Positions 19,810 through 28,170 are shown, counted from the first letter of the stretch. The stretch: DNA of 64,000 nucleotides from Lewinellaceae bacterium (GCA_020636275.1 JACJYD010000001.1:248001-312000); one strand, 5' to 3'. Translations and numbers: made by a program. The notes: generated by a model not told the origin, from the sequence alone.

Positions 19810-20154
19810 CTACTTTTTTAGTATCCAGATCATTTTATTTGGGAGGGGGGACCAGGCGAAATTGTAGACGTAGAAAAAATGGTGTCCGTGGCGATTGGTG
19901 AAGAGGCCGGTGTGAAAATCGAAATGAAAACCGCGGGTTTTGAGTTCGACTTCGGGGAGGACGAGGCGGTTTTGCTCTTTCCAGGGCAGATGGGATAGAA
20001 TGGAGTGGTTGCGGTGGAGGATAGCGTCGACCTGTTTAATGATATCGAGATGAGGTTCTTTACGGAGGCGGTAGTGCGCGTTGTAGCAAGATTTGGAGCA
20101 ATATTTTTTGTCGGTTCGGCCCCGGAACGTTTTTCCACAATGAATACATTCCAT
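19810..20154 (-). CDS. Small zinc-finger-like hypothetical protein
   Basis: 114 residues. The first 25 residues carry a treble-clef-like pattern C3-IH-C6 ... C19-SKS-C23 (MECIHCGKTFRGRTDKKYCS). The rest is basic and aromatic, with no recognised domain. Such FYVE/zinc-finger-like N-termini occur in small Bacteroidota proteins of unknown function. It is divergent from the integrase gene, whose start lies 180 bp away. Confidence 0.6.
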   Translation of the reverse strand: MECIHCGKTFRGRTDKKYCSKSCYNAHYRLRKEPHLDIIKQVDAILHRNHSILSHLPWKEQNRLVLPEVELKTRGFHFDFHTGLFTNRHGHHFFYVYNFAWSPLPNKMIWILKK

Positions 20155-20333
20155 GATGAAGTGGTATTGGCGTTAGCGGGAGCCGCAGGAGGGATTTCAA
20201 AAATAAGCACTTTTAACGGATAAAAGAACTTTCGTGCACTTAAAAAGGCATTTAAGTACTTATGTTGCCGCTATTAAACAGGTTAACTGGCAAGGAGTAG
20301 CAGGGGCATTTAGATTTGTTCAAAAAAGTGGTT

Positions 20334-21479
20334 ATGGAGCAGAAGATTTTTTGTCAGAAAGCGATTTGTGAAAGGCGGGAGTGGATCGCCGTCTTTATTC
20401 CGAAGGATGAGCGATTAGTCGTGCAGGTGAGGCAGATTGCGGGGAGGCGTTGGCATCCGGTGGCGAAATGTTGGTTGGTGCCATACGGAAAGAGTAGTTG
20501 GGCGGCGATAGGGTCGGTCTTTAAAACGGAGCGGATAGAATCGCGGAAGGAGGTGTTGGTGATTGCGGAGCCCTTACCGGCGTTAAAGTTTGTGAAAGAC
20601 CAGAAAATAGAGGAAGCGAAAGTGTTACCCTTGCCGGAGGTTCAGCAGGCGGAGGTATACCGGATGATCGACCTGTTGATGTTGAAGCGGTACAGTTATG
20701 AGACGGTGAAGAGTTACACCTCGCATTTCCGGCAATTTTTAAGATATCTGGAGGGGCGGCCGCCTCAGGAGGTGACCAAAGAAGGCATTCATCAATATTT
20801 ATTGACCAGGATCCGCAATAAGAAGATCTCTGAATCGACCCAAAACGGCATCATTAATGCGATCAAGTTTTACTACGAGCAGGTATTGGGGAGGGAGCGG
20901 ACCTATTACGATCTGCAGCGGCCGAAAAAGCCCAAGCACTTGCCGGGCGTTTTGAGCCGGGCGGAGGTAGTACGTCTGTTGGAGGCCACCTCTAACCTGA
21001 AGCATCGCAGTATTTTGACGGTGATCTATTCGGCTGGGCTCCGGTTGAACGAAGTAATCAAGTTGCGCCGGGCCGATCTGCATCCGGACAGGGGGCAGGT
21101 GTTCATCAAGGGAGGGAAAGGCAAGAAAGACCGCTATTCGATCCTATCGCCCAGGGTATGGGCGTTATTGCAGGCCTATCTGGCCGAGTACAAGCCCCGG
21201 TACTGGTTATTTGAGGGGCAAGACGGGGGCGCCTATTCGAAGCGGAGTGTGCAGCAGATCCTTCGCCGTGGGGTAGCGAAGTCCGGGATAAATCCATTTG
21301 CCACGGTACATACATTGCGGCACAGTTTTGCCACCCACCTTCACGACGCCGGTACGGACATACGCAAGATCCAGGAGATATTGGGGCATGATTCGATCAA
21401 GACCACGGAGATTTACACCCATTTAGTGAGCAAAGACCCGTTGAAGAGTCCGTTTGACAGCTTAGAGTGGAAGAAATGA
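20334..21479 (+). CDS. Integron-associated tyrosine recombinase, XerC/D-like, lacking the IntI insert
   Basis: 381 residues from the ATG at 20334 (a TTG at 20316 is possible). The C-terminal half is a complete tyrosine recombinase: first Arg in SAGLRLNEVIKLRR (about 237), Lys in GGKGKKDR, HTLRHSFATHLHDAGTD (about 325) and the nucleophile in EIYTHL (about 360). A SAM-like core-binding domain precedes it (YETVKSYTSHFRQFLRYLEG). The first 100 residues are an extra N-terminal module (RRWHPVAKCWLVPYG) absent from XerC/D and IntI. About 65-70 residues separate the Lys and HxxR patches, so the IntI-specific insertion is missing. It lies directly upstream of an attC array in the same orientation and is the obvious candidate to catalyse cassette movement; this is inferred from position. 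Confidence 0.88.
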   Translation: MEQKIFCQKAICERREWIAVFIPKDERLVVQVRQIAGRRWHPVAKCWLVPYGKSSWAAIGSVFKTERIESRKEVLVIAEPLPALKFVKDQKIEEAKVLPLPEVQQAEVYRMIDLLMLKRYSYETVKSYTSHFRQFLRYLEGRPPQEVTKEGIHQYLLTRIRNKKISESTQNGIINAIKFYYEQVLGRERTYYDLQRPKKPKHLPGVLSRAEVVRLLEATSNLKHRSILTVIYSAGLRLNEVIKLRRADLHPDRGQVFIKGGKGKKDRYSILSPRVWALLQAYLAEYKPRYWLFEGQDGGAYSKRSVQQILRRGVAKSGINPFATVHTLRHSFATHLHDAGTDIRKIQEILGHDSIKTTEIYTHLVSKDPLKSPFDSLEWKK

Positions 21480-21591
21480 AAAAAAAGGCTTTACATTATC
21501 CTTGTTATGGGGTAAATTTGGAAGGTATGTTTCGTTCTTTCCTTTGGGGAGGGTTGGTTTTAAAGGGGTTAGGGGGAGGGACAGAAGATGA

Positions 21592-21620
21592 TGTAAACGC
21601 AATTAGCGGTTATACAAATG
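21592..21620 (+). promoter_or_regulatory. Candidate attI recombination site
   Basis: The cassette array begins after G21620 with TTAGGC, matching the left box of the first cassette's own attC (GCCTAAC). Immediately upstream is an imperfect inverted repeat, TGTAAACGC / GCGGTTATACA, around AATTA, as expected for two recombinase binding arms. No promoter for the array was recognised here. Confidence 0.6.
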
Positions 21621-21718
21621 TTAGGCACTACAGGAGAGGATAAAAAAGACCTGGGTTTGCCCAGGGAACTTGCAAATGTCTTCAGAATGTTGAATATTGG
21701 ACAAGCAACTGAAGTAAA

Positions 21719-21952
21719 ATGAAAGATTGGAGGAACCACATTGAATCTAAGCCAACCATCCTTTATGGGAAACCGGTGATCAAGGATACCCGCATACCTG
21801 TAGACTTGCTCTTAGAGAAGCTATCAGAAGGGGAAACTATTGATGATCTGCTGAAGGCCTACCCTCGCCTAAAGAAAGAAGACATATTTGCTGCTCTTGC
21901 CTTTGCGGCTGAAATGATCAAAAGCGAAGTTGTCCATCCGTTGGCATCCTAA
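21719..21952 (+). CDS. DUF433 antitoxin (cassette 1)
   Basis: 77 residues, a DUF433 winged-helix protein (GKPVIKDTRIPVDLLLEKL, then AYPRLKKEDIFAALAFA). DUF433 proteins pair with DUF5615 PIN-like toxins, and the toxin follows after 4 bp. The cassette also has an open frame from its very first base ending in ATGA at this start codon (LPRELANVFRMLNIGQ); it may be a leader or the tail of a captured gene. A diverged copy is at 43465. Confidence 0.8.
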   Translation: MKDWRNHIESKPTILYGKPVIKDTRIPVDLLLEKLSEGETIDDLLKAYPRLKKEDIFAALAFAAEMIKSEVVHPLAS

Positions 21953-21956
21953 ATAA

Positions 21957-22313
21957 ATGGAAAAATTCCTGGCAGATGAGAGCGTAGACTTCCGGATTGT
22001 GACACACCTCCGGGAAGACGGCTATGAGATTGAGGCCATAGTTGAGATCAACCCTAGTATCAGTGACGAAGAAGTATTGACACTCGCAAATGAGATGGAG
22101 GCCATCCTGGTAACCGAGGATAAAGATTTTGGGGAATTGACCTACCGGTTGAAAAAGCCTAATCAGGGTATAGTTCTTATCCGAATGTCAGGGGTCCAGA
22201 TAGAAGAAAAAATTGAAAAAATCCGCCAAGTATTAGAAAATTACCTGGAAGATCTCAGGAGAAAATTCACCGTTATTTCAAAAGACAAAGTAAGGATCAA
22301 AGATCAAGAATAA
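21957..22313 (+). CDS. DUF5615 PIN-like toxin (cassette 1)
   Basis: 118 residues with the DUF5615 start EKFLADESVDFRIVTHLRED and the acidic core VTEDKDFGELTYR, both typical of PIN-like nuclease toxins. It is presumably inhibited by the DUF433 protein encoded just upstream. The stop lies 9 bp before the attC box. A truncated copy is at 43703. Confidence 0.8.
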   Translation: MEKFLADESVDFRIVTHLREDGYEIEAIVEINPSISDEEVLTLANEMEAILVTEDKDFGELTYRLKKPNQGIVLIRMSGVQIEEKIEKIRQVLENYLEDLRRKFTVISKDKVRIKDQE

Positions 22314-22322
22314 GAATGCAGT

Positions 22323-22390
22323 GCCTAACTTTGTTCAAGCGTCAATGGCTTCGCATTCGCTTCGCCACTGCGCTTGCACCTCCGTTGGGC
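22323..22390 (+). repeat. attC 1
   Basis: 68-bp imperfect palindrome bounded by GCCTAAC and GTTGGGC. The left box is the exact complement of the cassette start GTTAGGC at 21620. Confidence 0.88.
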
Positions 22391-22490
22391 GAAATAGAGG
22401 GAAGATGTATCAGGAAAATGCCGTATATTGTTTTGTCTATTAGCCCTTGGGAAACTAAGGGGAGGGGAAAAAGGTTAAAAAGGAAAAGCC

Positions 22491-22727
22491 ATGGTTATGA
22501 AAGTTGACTATAAGGATATCATCACCATCGAACCGGGGAAACGAGGTGGAAAACCTTGTATCCGGCATATGCGTATCAGCGTTTATGACATTCTTTCTTG
22601 GTTGGCATCGGGGATGACCATACCTGAAATTCTAGAGGATTTCCCCGAATTGACCGATAAGGATGTATATGCTAGCCTTCAATTTGCGGCAGATAAGGAG
22701 CACCTTGTAATCTATAAACGGGCATGA
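22491..22727 (+). CDS. DUF433 antitoxin (cassette 2)
   Basis: 78 residues, a DUF433 protein (EPGKRGGKPCIRHMRISVYD, DILSWLASGMTIPEILEDFP). The stop overlaps the toxin start by 4 bp (ATGA), so the two are translationally coupled. It differs clearly from the cassette 1 pair. The entire cassette recurs identically at 40637-41382. Confidence 0.82.
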   Translation: MVMKVDYKDIITIEPGKRGGKPCIRHMRISVYDILSWLASGMTIPEILEDFPELTDKDVYASLQFAADKEHLVIYKRA

Positions 22728-23062
22728 AGCTGTTGTTGCTATTTGATCAAAATCTTTCCTACAAGTTGGTCAGCAGGCTATCAGATATTTTCCCCGGATC
22801 AACTCATGTGAGGGCTGAAGGCTTGGATCAAGCAAATGATCAAGATGTCTGGGAATTTGCTCGGGATAATGGGTATACCATTGTTTCCCAAGATGGTGAT
22901 TTCCTTGATATTGGTCTTCTTAATGGAGCACCACCAAAGGTAATCTGGCTGAGGTGTGGAAATACCTCCACTTCCAATATTGAGGCCATTTTACGAAGTA
23001 ATTATAATATCATTGAGGACTTCATATTGAACCTTCAGGAGATATGTCTTGAGCTGTATTAA
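22724..23062 (+). CDS. DUF5615 PIN-like toxin (cassette 2)
   Basis: 112 residues: LLLFDQNLSYKLVSRLSDIF at the start (the first PIN Asp in FDQN), then YTIVSQDGDFLDIGLLNGAP and VIWLRCGNTST, the classic DUF5615 pattern. Predicted RNA nuclease toxin paired with the upstream DUF433 protein. An identical copy is at 40976. Confidence 0.82.
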   Translation: MKLLLLFDQNLSYKLVSRLSDIFPGSTHVRAEGLDQANDQDVWEFARDNGYTIVSQDGDFLDIGLLNGAPPKVIWLRCGNTSTSNIEAILRSNYNIIEDFILNLQEICLELY

Positions 23063-23069
23063 AAACTTC

Positions 23070-23136
23070 GCCCAACTTTGTTCATGACGCCAATAGCTCG
23101 CATTCGCTCGCTCCTGCGCATGCACCCCCGTTAAGC
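23070..23136 (+). repeat. attC 2
   Basis: Bounded by GCCCAAC and GTTAAGC; the left box exactly complements the cassette start GTTGGGC. The central stem contains the inverted GCTCGCATTCGCTCGC segment. Confidence 0.88.
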
Positions 23137-23147
23137 TGCAATAAAAG

Positions 23148-23693
23148 ATGATGAGGATATCGTTTTTTATATTTACGACCCTACCTTTTTTCTGTAGCTG
23201 TTTTGAATCAAATAACGCGAAGCACACTGCAGAACCAATAATTATTTCAAGGGTGGATAGCATTGTGAAAGCTAGGAACGATAGTATTAATAGTGCTAGA
23301 AGGGGTGGCCCGAGAAGAACAACTCCACCTCAAGGTTATTATTCAGGAATAAATTTCATATTAGATGAAACCTCCAAAATTTACTTCCATGACAAAAGGA
23401 TTAGCTGCTGGAATTCTGAATATGAAGGGAATCCTCCAATAATGAACCTGAAGGAAGCAGATATTCTCGTGCTATCATATGAGGATGTAAAAGGGTTTGT
23501 TGATTCAATTTATGGGACATTTGACCCATCAAAATGGAAAGTAGTTGAAATTGCATCCACCTCCGATACCATAAACATGAAGTCTTATGAAGTTCTAAAT
23601 GAGCAAATTAATAAAGAAAGGAGATTTGGAAAAGCCCCTCTAAGGCTGGTAACGAAGGAAGAAAGGGAGGTACTTGAAAAGATAAAAGAATGA
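23148..23693 (+). CDS. Cassette lipoprotein, unknown function (cassette 3)
   Basis: 181 residues with an N-terminal lipoprotein-like signal (FFIFTTLPFFCSCFESN, lipobox Cys near residue 18). There is no recognised domain; a basic Arg/Gly stretch (SARRGGPRRTTPP) is followed by a mixed alpha/beta region. It starts 12 bp after the previous attC. Envelope location is likely; function unknown. Confidence 0.65.
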   Translation: MMRISFFIFTTLPFFCSCFESNNAKHTAEPIIISRVDSIVKARNDSINSARRGGPRRTTPPQGYYSGINFILDETSKIYFHDKRISCWNSEYEGNPPIMNLKEADILVLSYEDVKGFVDSIYGTFDPSKWKVVEIASTSDTINMKSYEVLNEQINKERRFGKAPLRLVTKEEREVLEKIKE

Positions 23694-23699
23694 TACTGC

Positions 23700-23831
23700 A
23701 GCTAACACCGGCTACCCATCAATTGGCGCTTGCCTTAGCCCGCTACATGGCAAAAAAGGGACTTGTTCCCCACCCGCTTCCGCCGTATCTTTAGGAAAAT
23801 CGCGCCAACTGTGGGTAGCCCCCCGTTATGT
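23700..23831 (+). repeat. attC 3 (long variant)
   Basis: 132-bp site, longest in the array: AGCTAAC ... GTTATGT, with outer stem GGCTACCCA / TGGGTAGCC and an extended loop. The left box does not match its cassette start (GTTAAGC), one of three exceptions, which suggests attC replacement or fusion. Confidence 0.7.
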
Positions 23832-23871
23832 ACCATAGAAATGAGAGTTTATCCTTGTAAAGCAAAATGAA

Positions 23872-24198
23872 TTGGGACAAATAACAGCATATTTCTTCCT
23901 AGGGTGTTTAATGTTTCTCAGTTGTGGAGGAGGTATTAAGTCCAAATTTGTGGAATACCAACCTCACGTGTATTACCCCAAAGTTGATAGTTTGTATTTG
24001 GAAAAACCGAACATAAGCCGAGAAGAGATCGCGAATATTGCCCAGGTTTTAGAATTTTACGGAGAAGATTATGAGGTCAGCGAAGATGGCATCGTTTATA
24101 TTACAAGAAAATTGAACGAGGATTGGGAACTTGTATGGAACTATACCACAAAGTCTAGAGATGAAAACTGGCTCAAGGTCCATAGATCAATGAAATAA
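23872..24198 (+). CDS. Small cassette lipoprotein (cassette 4)
   Basis: 108 residues from a TTG codon; no in-frame ATG precedes it, while the hydrophobic leader with lipobox (FLGCLMFLSCGGG) argues for this start. The mature part is about 85 residues, acidic and tryptophan-containing (EDWELVWNYTTKSRDENW). Unknown function, probably membrane-anchored. Confidence 0.6.
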   Translation: MGQITAYFFLGCLMFLSCGGGIKSKFVEYQPHVYYPKVDSLYLEKPNISREEIANIAQVLEFYGEDYEVSEDGIVYITRKLNEDWELVWNYTTKSRDENWLKVHRSMK

Positions 24199-24210
24199 AT
24201 AGAATACGGT

Positions 24211-24276
24211 ACATAACTTTGTTCACAACGCCAATGCGGGCTAGGCGCCTCGCAAGCGTGTGCACCCCCGTTAGTG
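24211..24276 (+). repeat. attC 4
   Basis: Bounded by ACATAAC and GTTAGTG; the left box exactly complements the cassette start GTTATGT. Stem built on AACGCC...GCGTG. Confidence 0.88.
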
Positions 24277-24374
24277 GCAACCAAAAGAGGGGGTTGGCGA
24301 ATCTCCACCAAAAGCCGTAACTTGGGAACTAAAGGCATTCGGATAGCCTTTATCAAATACCAAGCCATTGGTTT

Positions 24375-24668
24375 ATGAAGCTGAGCAAGAAAAACATCCA
24401 ACAAATAAAGGCCTATCTCGCTGATAAGCCGGTAAATAAAGCCTACCTGTTTGGATCCTATGTCCGAGGAGAGGGCAAGAAAGGCAGTGATGTAGATATT
24501 CTTGTCGAGTTGGACTACAGCCAGCGCATAGGCCTGCTGTTTGTTCAAATGAAGCTAGACCTGGAAGAACTTCTCCACAAGGAGGTAGATTTGGTATCAG
24601 CAAACGGGCTTTCCAAATATCTCAAGCCTATCATTGATCGTGAAAAAGAGTTGATCTATGCCCGATAA
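24375..24668 (+). CDS. mntA: MNT-type nucleotidyltransferase antitoxin (cassette 5)
   Basis: 97 residues with the minimal nucleotidyltransferase motif GSYVRGEGKKGSDVDILVEL (GSxxRG...SDxD). MntA antitoxins adenylylate the paired HEPN toxin. The stop region overlaps the HEPN gene start by 11 bp. The pair is a complete HEPN/MNT module within one cassette. Confidence 0.85.
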   Translation: MKLSKKNIQQIKAYLADKPVNKAYLFGSYVRGEGKKGSDVDILVELDYSQRIGLLFVQMKLDLEELLHKEVDLVSANGLSKYLKPIIDREKELIYAR

Positions 24669-25002
24669 ATTTGGTGATAAGGTTCGACTCCAGCACGTTT
24701 TGGATGCCATCGAAACAATTGAGGGTTATGTTGGCGATGCAGACTTTGAGGCCTTTTCCGAGAACTCAATGATGCGCGATGCATGTATCCGACAACTCCA
24801 AGTTGTGGGAGAATCCTGTAGGAATGTGACATTTGAGTTGAGGGAGAAGAATCCGGAAATTCCATGGAAGCAGATTGTTGGTTTGCGGGTCATTGTGATT
24901 CATGAATACTTCGGGGTTGACGAAAATGTCATTTGGGAGATCATCCAAAATGACCTTCCCTCCTTTAAGCGTCAAGTTGAAGAAATAGTTGAAAATATAT
25001 AG
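24658..25002 (+). CDS. hepT: HEPN-domain toxin, DUF86-like (cassette 5)
   Basis: 114 residues, HepT/DUF86 family: DKVRLQHVLDAIETIEGYV, QLQVVGESCRNV, and the RNase motif R-X4-H in GLRVIVIHEYFGVD near residue 75-85. Predicted RNase toxin neutralised by the MNT protein. Confidence 0.85.
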   Translation: MPDKFGDKVRLQHVLDAIETIEGYVGDADFEAFSENSMMRDACIRQLQVVGESCRNVTFELREKNPEIPWKQIVGLRVIVIHEYFGVDENVIWEIIQNDLPSFKRQVEEIVENI

Positions 25003-25016
25003 AGAAAGAAGGCTGC

Positions 25017-25082
25017 CACTAACTTTGTGCACACGCCAATGCGGGCTAAGCGCCTCGCAAAGCGTGTGCACCCCCGTTGGGT
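25017..25082 (+). repeat. attC 5
   Basis: Bounded by CACTAAC and GTTGGGT; the left box exactly complements the cassette start GTTAGTG. Confidence 0.88.
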
Positions 25083-25105
25083 ACAATAGAAAAGAGAGAA
25101 ATGGC

Positions 25106-25642
25106 ATGGGACAAGATTTGGGGACAATAATGATAGGAAGGATACAAGGTGGCGGAGATAAAGATGTTAGCCATGTTTTATCTCGTCTCCAAGAATCTTT
25201 TGACAAAGACAAAGAGGGACTCACTTACAATGAATTTTTAGATGAGAAATGGGATAGAAGAAGTGAAGGTCTTATTGGTTTTTTCTTCAACGAGCGGATA
25301 ATAATAATTGAAGATGAATATGACCTTGTGGAGAATTCTATACTTGAAGAATTAAGCGGAGCATTGGAAACCGAAATAGTAAGAGTAGTTAATTCAGATA
25401 CGGCAGGAATATCCGTGATAAGGGTTTATTTCAAGGGGGAATTAGCCAGAATGAAATCATTTGGATTTGAGAATGATATTGATCATTTGTCAGATGATGA
25501 ACTCAAGTCTGTAAAAGGACTTGGAAACCCGACTGTATATGAAAAGAATGGAAGTGAGGCATTAAACGTGTTCTATAGTTTCATCGATGGCAAAGTGAGC
25601 GTTGAGAACATGAACCCAATATCGATTTTTAAAGTGAAATGA
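25106..25642 (+). CDS. Hypothetical cassette protein (cassette 6)
   Basis: 178 residues from the ATG at 25106. The frame is open further upstream through attC 5, but that part would translate the recombination site and is rejected. Cytosolic-looking, mixed charge (GTIMIGRIQGGGDKDVSHVL, EGLIGFFFNERIIIIEDEYD); no signal peptide or recognisable domain. Confidence 0.6.
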   Translation: MGQDLGTIMIGRIQGGGDKDVSHVLSRLQESFDKDKEGLTYNEFLDEKWDRRSEGLIGFFFNERIIIIEDEYDLVENSILEELSGALETEIVRVVNSDTAGISVIRVYFKGELARMKSFGFENDIDHLSDDELKSVKGLGNPTVYEKNGSEALNVFYSFIDGKVSVENMNPISIFKVK

Positions 25643-25649
25643 AAACTGT

Positions 25650-25714
25650 ACCCAACTATGTACACAACACCCATGCGGGCATTCGCTCGCACGGCGTGTG
25701 TACTCACGTTAGTA
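25650..25714 (+). repeat. attC 6
   Basis: Bounded by ACCCAAC and GTTAGTA; the left box exactly complements the cassette start GTTGGGT. Confidence 0.87.
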
Positions 25715-25728
25715 ACAATGAAAGATCA

Positions 25729-26430
25729 ATGAGAAATTCAATTAACATATTGGTTTTAATGCTATGTTTGGTGGCGACAAAGTCCTATAGTCAAGAACTT
25801 CCCTACGGAAAATACTCATTGCATAACCCAAAGTGCATTGAGTTTTCAAGCAGCAGCATTACTATTGGAAAGGATTTTTCATTATTCTTTACTCCGGGCT
25901 CAAGCATTTCCTCTTCGTTAAGAGAGGGTAAATATGAAAGGGTTGAAAATGAATATATATTCACCTTTCTTCCTAAAAATGATACTATATTTTATGTTCC
26001 ATCCACGCACTTCGATCAAAATGATATTAGTCTAACTTCAGATTCAATTATTATCCAGGTACAGGATTTCTATAAGGACCTGGTTTTCGGTGCCAATGTT
26101 GTTCTCTTGGACAAGAAACATGAATTTATTCATGGAGAAGTGACTGATACTGAAGGATGTGCTAAATTGAGTAAAAGCCACTTTGAAAAAGCAGCCTTAA
26201 TTGAAGTTTCATATACGGGTCTTGACACGTTGGAGATAAAAACGGATAAAATAGATGGAAATAAAATTGTATTTAAGCTTGGCACTCTCCTTGGTAGATC
26301 AGTGGGCGTTGAAATGTTAAAAATTAGGGTTAAGAAAACGAAGCAAGGAATTTTAATAGAATGGCCTTATGATTTGAAATATTATGAATGGTTCCATGAA
26401 AGCAAATGGAATGATGAAGACTGTTACTAA
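25729..26430 (+). CDS. Secreted cassette protein, unknown function (cassette 7)
   Basis: 233 residues from the ATG at 25729 (upstream open frame is attC sequence). Signal peptide NILVLMLCLVATKSYSQ with cleavage before ELPYG. The mature part includes a segment resembling a small carboxypeptidase-regulatory-like beta domain (GANVVLLDKKHEFIHGEVTD, then YTGLDTLEI), as found in Bacteroidota envelope proteins; this is tentative. The stop TAA lies inside the left box of attC 7. Confidence 0.65.
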   Translation: MRNSINILVLMLCLVATKSYSQELPYGKYSLHNPKCIEFSSSSITIGKDFSLFFTPGSSISSSLREGKYERVENEYIFTFLPKNDTIFYVPSTHFDQNDISLTSDSIIIQVQDFYKDLVFGANVVLLDKKHEFIHGEVTDTEGCAKLSKSHFEKAALIEVSYTGLDTLEIKTDKIDGNKIVFKLGTLLGRSVGVEMLKIRVKKTKQGILIEWPYDLKYYEWFHESKWNDEDCY

Positions 26431-26492
26431 CTTTGTTCAAGCGTCAATGGCTTCGCAAGAGCTCTGCCACTGCGCATGCACCCCCGTTGCAG
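26425..26492 (+). repeat. attC 7
   Basis: Bounded by TACTAAC and GTTGCAG; the left box exactly complements the cassette start GTTAGTA and supplies the stop codon of the cassette 7 gene. Confidence 0.87.
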
Positions 26493-26512
26493 GCAACCAG
26501 AAAAAAGATAAA

Positions 26513-27319
26513 ATGAAGGTAAAAAGAATAAAAGACCCAAGTGGAAACGGATTCTACACTATTGCAGAAGGTGTAGATTTTGAATTTGAAAATCCATTAG
26601 AAAAAATCAGAGAATTGTATGTTACGACGAATGTGATATTCGACGAAAATATTTTACTACTAAAATCAGAAAAGGATGAAGATTTAAGAAAGTTGATGCA
26701 AAATCGGAAAATGGCAATTTACGCTCTATATGAAAAGGCATTTAAAGAATGGGAAATAAAGAAAAAGGAATATTTGTCGATTGAAGTTCCCCCAGCTTTG
26801 TTCAAAGTTTTGAAAAGCAATTCAAAAAAAGAACAGATTCAAGCATTAAAAGGGTTGACGGTGACTAATAGTGAATTGACGGCATTTATATGTCAAGCAG
26901 GTGAAAACTTAGGATATAAATATAGTCAATACAAGTCTCACCATTATCCTAATGGTTTAGAGGAAGATAAGCTACCCGAAATGTTTTATACTGACGGAAC
27001 GGGAGGTGACGTAAAAGTGATTGGAGAGACATCTTTGTCCGATGGTCAGCTAAAACAAGCCATCGACCATAGAAAAGTTATCGTTGCTAAATTTTTAGAC
27101 AATCAGGATTCATGGCATTGTTTCTTTCTTACTTATAAAAGTCTCAGAGGTGAAGAGCGTTGGGAACATCCGCATTTACATTACATTTCTAATACTTGGG
27201 AAATTGAAAGAAGCGAAGTCGTGAAACAACTCAGTGATAAAAATTATAGTCTTCCGTCGTTGCCACATATTAATTACCATACCCATAGAAATCCGAAAGA
27301 TGATAAAAAAGAAAAATAA
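26513..27319 (+). CDS. Hypothetical cassette protein (cassette 8)
   Basis: 268 residues from the ATG at 26513; in-frame codons upstream belong to attC 7. Lys/Glu-rich, soluble, no signal peptide (VKRIKDPSGNGFYTIAEG at the start). The C-terminus is His-rich (INYHTHRNPKDDKKEK), with EHPHLHYISNTWEIER before it. No family recognised. Confidence 0.62.
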   Translation: MKVKRIKDPSGNGFYTIAEGVDFEFENPLEKIRELYVTTNVIFDENILLLKSEKDEDLRKLMQNRKMAIYALYEKAFKEWEIKKKEYLSIEVPPALFKVLKSNSKKEQIQALKGLTVTNSELTAFICQAGENLGYKYSQYKSHHYPNGLEEDKLPEMFYTDGTGGDVKVIGETSLSDGQLKQAIDHRKVIVAKFLDNQDSWHCFFLTYKSLRGEERWEHPHLHYISNTWEIERSEVVKQLSDKNYSLPSLPHINYHTHRNPKDDKKEK

Positions 27320-27330
27320 AAGAAGGCTGC

Positions 27331-27396
27331 CTGCAACAAAGCATACCTGCCCATAGCCAGCAAAAGCTGGCTCCGTTAGGTATGCCCTCGTTATGG
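27331..27396 (+). repeat. attC 8 (divergent arms)
   Basis: Bounded by CTGCAAC and GTTATGG. The left box exactly complements the cassette start GTTGCAG although neither fits the usual consensus. The stem is GCATACCT / AGGTATGC, unlike the common arms. Confidence 0.85.
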
Positions 27397-27648
27397 GCAA
27401 TCAAAAGAAAAAAATGCAGGCTAAGTCGAATAAAGAAGAGCTTTTTCGGCAAATAAACCATTTTGAAATAAAATGAGATCATGTTTGTTGGATGGTTTAA
27501 AATAGAAGGCCACAGTAAGCCTAAACCTCGAAGAGGATTTGTGAAGTTGAACAAAATGCTGAAAGATCAACAAAGATTAGGCAATGGAACAACTTCACAT
27601 AGACAATCAATCACTGATGATAGATTTCGAAGAGAGGGCGGAGGTCTA

Positions 27649-28023
27649 ATGAAAATAATTCAGATAGTCGCCGCTTTTTCGGTTGTTATTTGTTTGGCAT
27701 TGATTATTAAATTTTGGCCTCAAACTGGAAGTGTGGTAATAAATAAAATGGAAGAAAACCAGAGCCGATTAAATGGATCTAGGGAACTGATTTCAAAGGT
27801 GGACCTAAGTATTAGAGAAGCAAAGAAAAGTTATCAATTGGGTGATTACGAACAATCATATTATTGGTACAAAGAAGCGTATAATTGTGGAGCTATAAAA
27901 AAAGAAGTTTACTTGGGCTTATACGAAGTCTGTGAAAGATTGTGTGAAGTTGATCAAATCTATTGTGATGAAACCCAAGAATGGAAGGAAGTTATAGATC
28001 GAATTGATAAAGAAAGCCCATAA
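27649..28023 (+). CDS. Membrane-anchored hypothetical protein with TPR-like segment (cassette 9)
   Basis: 124 residues from the ATG at 27649, which starts a single N-terminal membrane helix (IVAAFSVVICLALIIKFWP). The periplasmic part has a TPR-like helix pair (SYQLGDYEQSYYWYKEAY). The frame is open back to 27481, adding 56 basic residues of doubtful reality. The stop TAA lies inside the attC 9 left box. Confidence 0.55.
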   Translation: MKIIQIVAAFSVVICLALIIKFWPQTGSVVINKMEENQSRLNGSRELISKVDLSIREAKKSYQLGDYEQSYYWYKEAYNCGAIKKEVYLGLYEVCERLCEVDQIYCDETQEWKEVIDRIDKESP

Positions 28024-28083
28024 CTTTGTTCACACGCCAATGCGGGCTAGTCGCCTCGCAAAGCGTGTGCACCTCCGTTCTAT
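28018..28083 (+). repeat. attC 9
   Basis: Bounded by CCATAAC and GTTCTAT; the left box exactly complements the cassette start GTTATGG and supplies a stop codon. Confidence 0.86.
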
Positions 28084-28170
28084 CCAATCAAAGGGGTATG
28101 GTGATCGGAACTCCAAAGAGGGTATTGAGGTTTTGTTAAAGAAGTCGTACCTTACTAAAAAGAACGTCAA

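Noticed and set aside
20334..21479. The recombinase as a phage or conjugative-transposon integrase
   Set aside because: No phage, excisionase or conjugation genes flank it and no att direct repeats were seen; the array right beside it is the simpler context.
24989..26513. Longer starts for the genes at 25106, 25729 and 26513
   Set aside because: The extensions translate attC sequence. ATG codons just after the sites give normal starts and, for 25729, a signal peptide.
27481..27648. 56-codon N-terminal extension of the cassette 9 protein
   Set aside because: It would place a basic non-signal segment before a membrane helix. The ATG at 27649 is a better start, but the extension cannot be excluded.
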